Shown: positions 63,668 through 64,000 of the stretch, in pieces
Position numbering within the stretch: the first letter of the stretch is position 1
Layout of the letters: every line of letters begins with the position of its first letter
Assembly (NCBI GenBank): GCA_001790855.1
Contig: MGDH01000038.1
Coordinates: 31,133 to 95,132 of the forward strand
Direction: 5' to 3'
DNA from: Candidatus Schekmanbacteria bacterium RIFCSPLOWO2_02_FULL_38_14
GTDB lineage: Bacteria; Schekmanbacteria; GWA2-38-11
Length of the DNA: 64,000 bases
Notes under the pieces: generated by a model
What the model saw: only the letters and a program-made list of their open reading frames with translations
What the model was told of the DNA's origin: nothing
Databases searched by the model: none
Program-made: the position numbers and the translations under genes

Positions 63668-64000
63668 ATGAGCTTAATTACTGTTTTGTTCATTGCCATT
63701 GGGCTTTCAATGGATGCCTTTGCTGTTTCTGTAACAAGCGGGTTTGCAATAAAAAATTTAAAAGCAAACAACGCTTTTAAAATTGCATTCTTTTTTGGTG
63801 CCTTTCAGGCAATGATGCCTGTTGTGGGATGGCTTGCAGGTGCAGGCGTGAGGGATTCTATTTCAAGCTTTGACCACTGGATAGCATTCGGTCTTCTAAG
63901 CATAATTGGCTGCAAGATGATTTTTGAATCAACAAAGATGAAAGAGGATAAAGGAACAAACAATCCATTGAATCTTTATACACTTCTAATCCTTTCTGTT
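63668..64000 (+). CDS. mntP: MntP-type manganese efflux pump (5' end only)
   Basis: The first 111 residues of a six-TM exporter (MntP/DUF204). LITVLFIAIGLSMDAFAVSV carries the membrane Asp needed for Mn export, and FGAFQAMMPVVGWLAG and IAFGLLSIIGCKMI are typical. The frame runs off the right edge. The upstream region 63567-63667 includes a TTGAACCC half-repeat; I do not see a clear yybP-ykoY riboswitch. Confidence 0.92.
   Translation, partial: MSLITVLFIAIGLSMDAFAVSVTSGFAIKNLKANNAFKIAFFFGAFQAMMPVVGWLAGAGVRDSISSFDHWIAFGLLSIIGCKMIFESTKMKEDKGTNNPLNLYTLLILSV

Overview
The window is AT-rich bacterial chromosome with about 60 protein genes in short operons. No tRNA, rRNA, CRISPR array or phage genes were seen. 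Lipoprotein signal peptidase, many lipobox-bearing proteins, a TolC-type outer-membrane channel and a tripartite RND pump show a diderm cell. The siroheme/4Fe-4S sulfite reductase-like protein, a mutase with no fused B12 domain, PyrDB/PyrK and very abundant intergenic palindromes resemble uncultivated subsurface lineages (Nitrospirota, Schekmanbacteria or deltaproteobacterial relatives). That placement is an inference; the sequence does not fix the phylum.

Layout. 1-6.7 kb: partial uvrA, a lipoprotein, a thioredoxin-fold protein, a parvulin-type foldase, queF, an MBL-fold hydrolase and a siroheme/4Fe-4S protein. 6.7-15 kb: a signalling block of two large membrane histidine kinases and a GAF/HD-GYP protein, with a REP-associated tyrosine transposase (RAYT) inserted between them. 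15-27 kb: LOG-family hydrolase, C26 amidotransferase, hexapeptide acyltransferase, cysK, uppP, a GIY-YIG nuclease, two cation/proton antiporters, THEP1, serA and an HtpX-like protease carrying an EF-hand. 27-30.5 kb: an amidohydrolase remnant, small envelope proteins, a 35-codon basic peptide gene and ndk. 30.7-36.3 kb: an acyl-CoA operon (thiolase, mutase large subunit, class III CoA-transferase, VOC/epimerase) followed by nth. 36.3-42 kb: lspA and the pyrRBCKD operon, all on the minus strand. 42-46.5 kb: LpoA-like lipoprotein, DUF1015, OsmC, ferritin-like protein. 46.8-62.2 kb: a long minus-strand run of metal-handling genes. It holds TolC/CusB/CusA with the CusA methionine triad, DUF2231, Met/His-rich secreted proteins, a NosL-like protein, a frameshifted cytochrome c, a radical SAM enzyme overlapping an HMA-SurA protein with a Cys/Gly tail, DUF2318, a second HMA protein and a MacB-type ABC transporter. 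62.8-64 kb: an isoprenylcysteine methyltransferase-like gene with an in-frame TGA, and the start of mntP.

The most coherent system is the 46.8-62.2 kb island, read here as a copper/silver (possibly also iron) envelope homeostasis locus. Its radical SAM/HMA-SurA pair is the least familiar part. The second theme is the density of mobile palindromes. At least six repeat families occupy many of the longer intergenic gaps, and several supply stop codons, start codons or ribosome binding sites to flanking genes.
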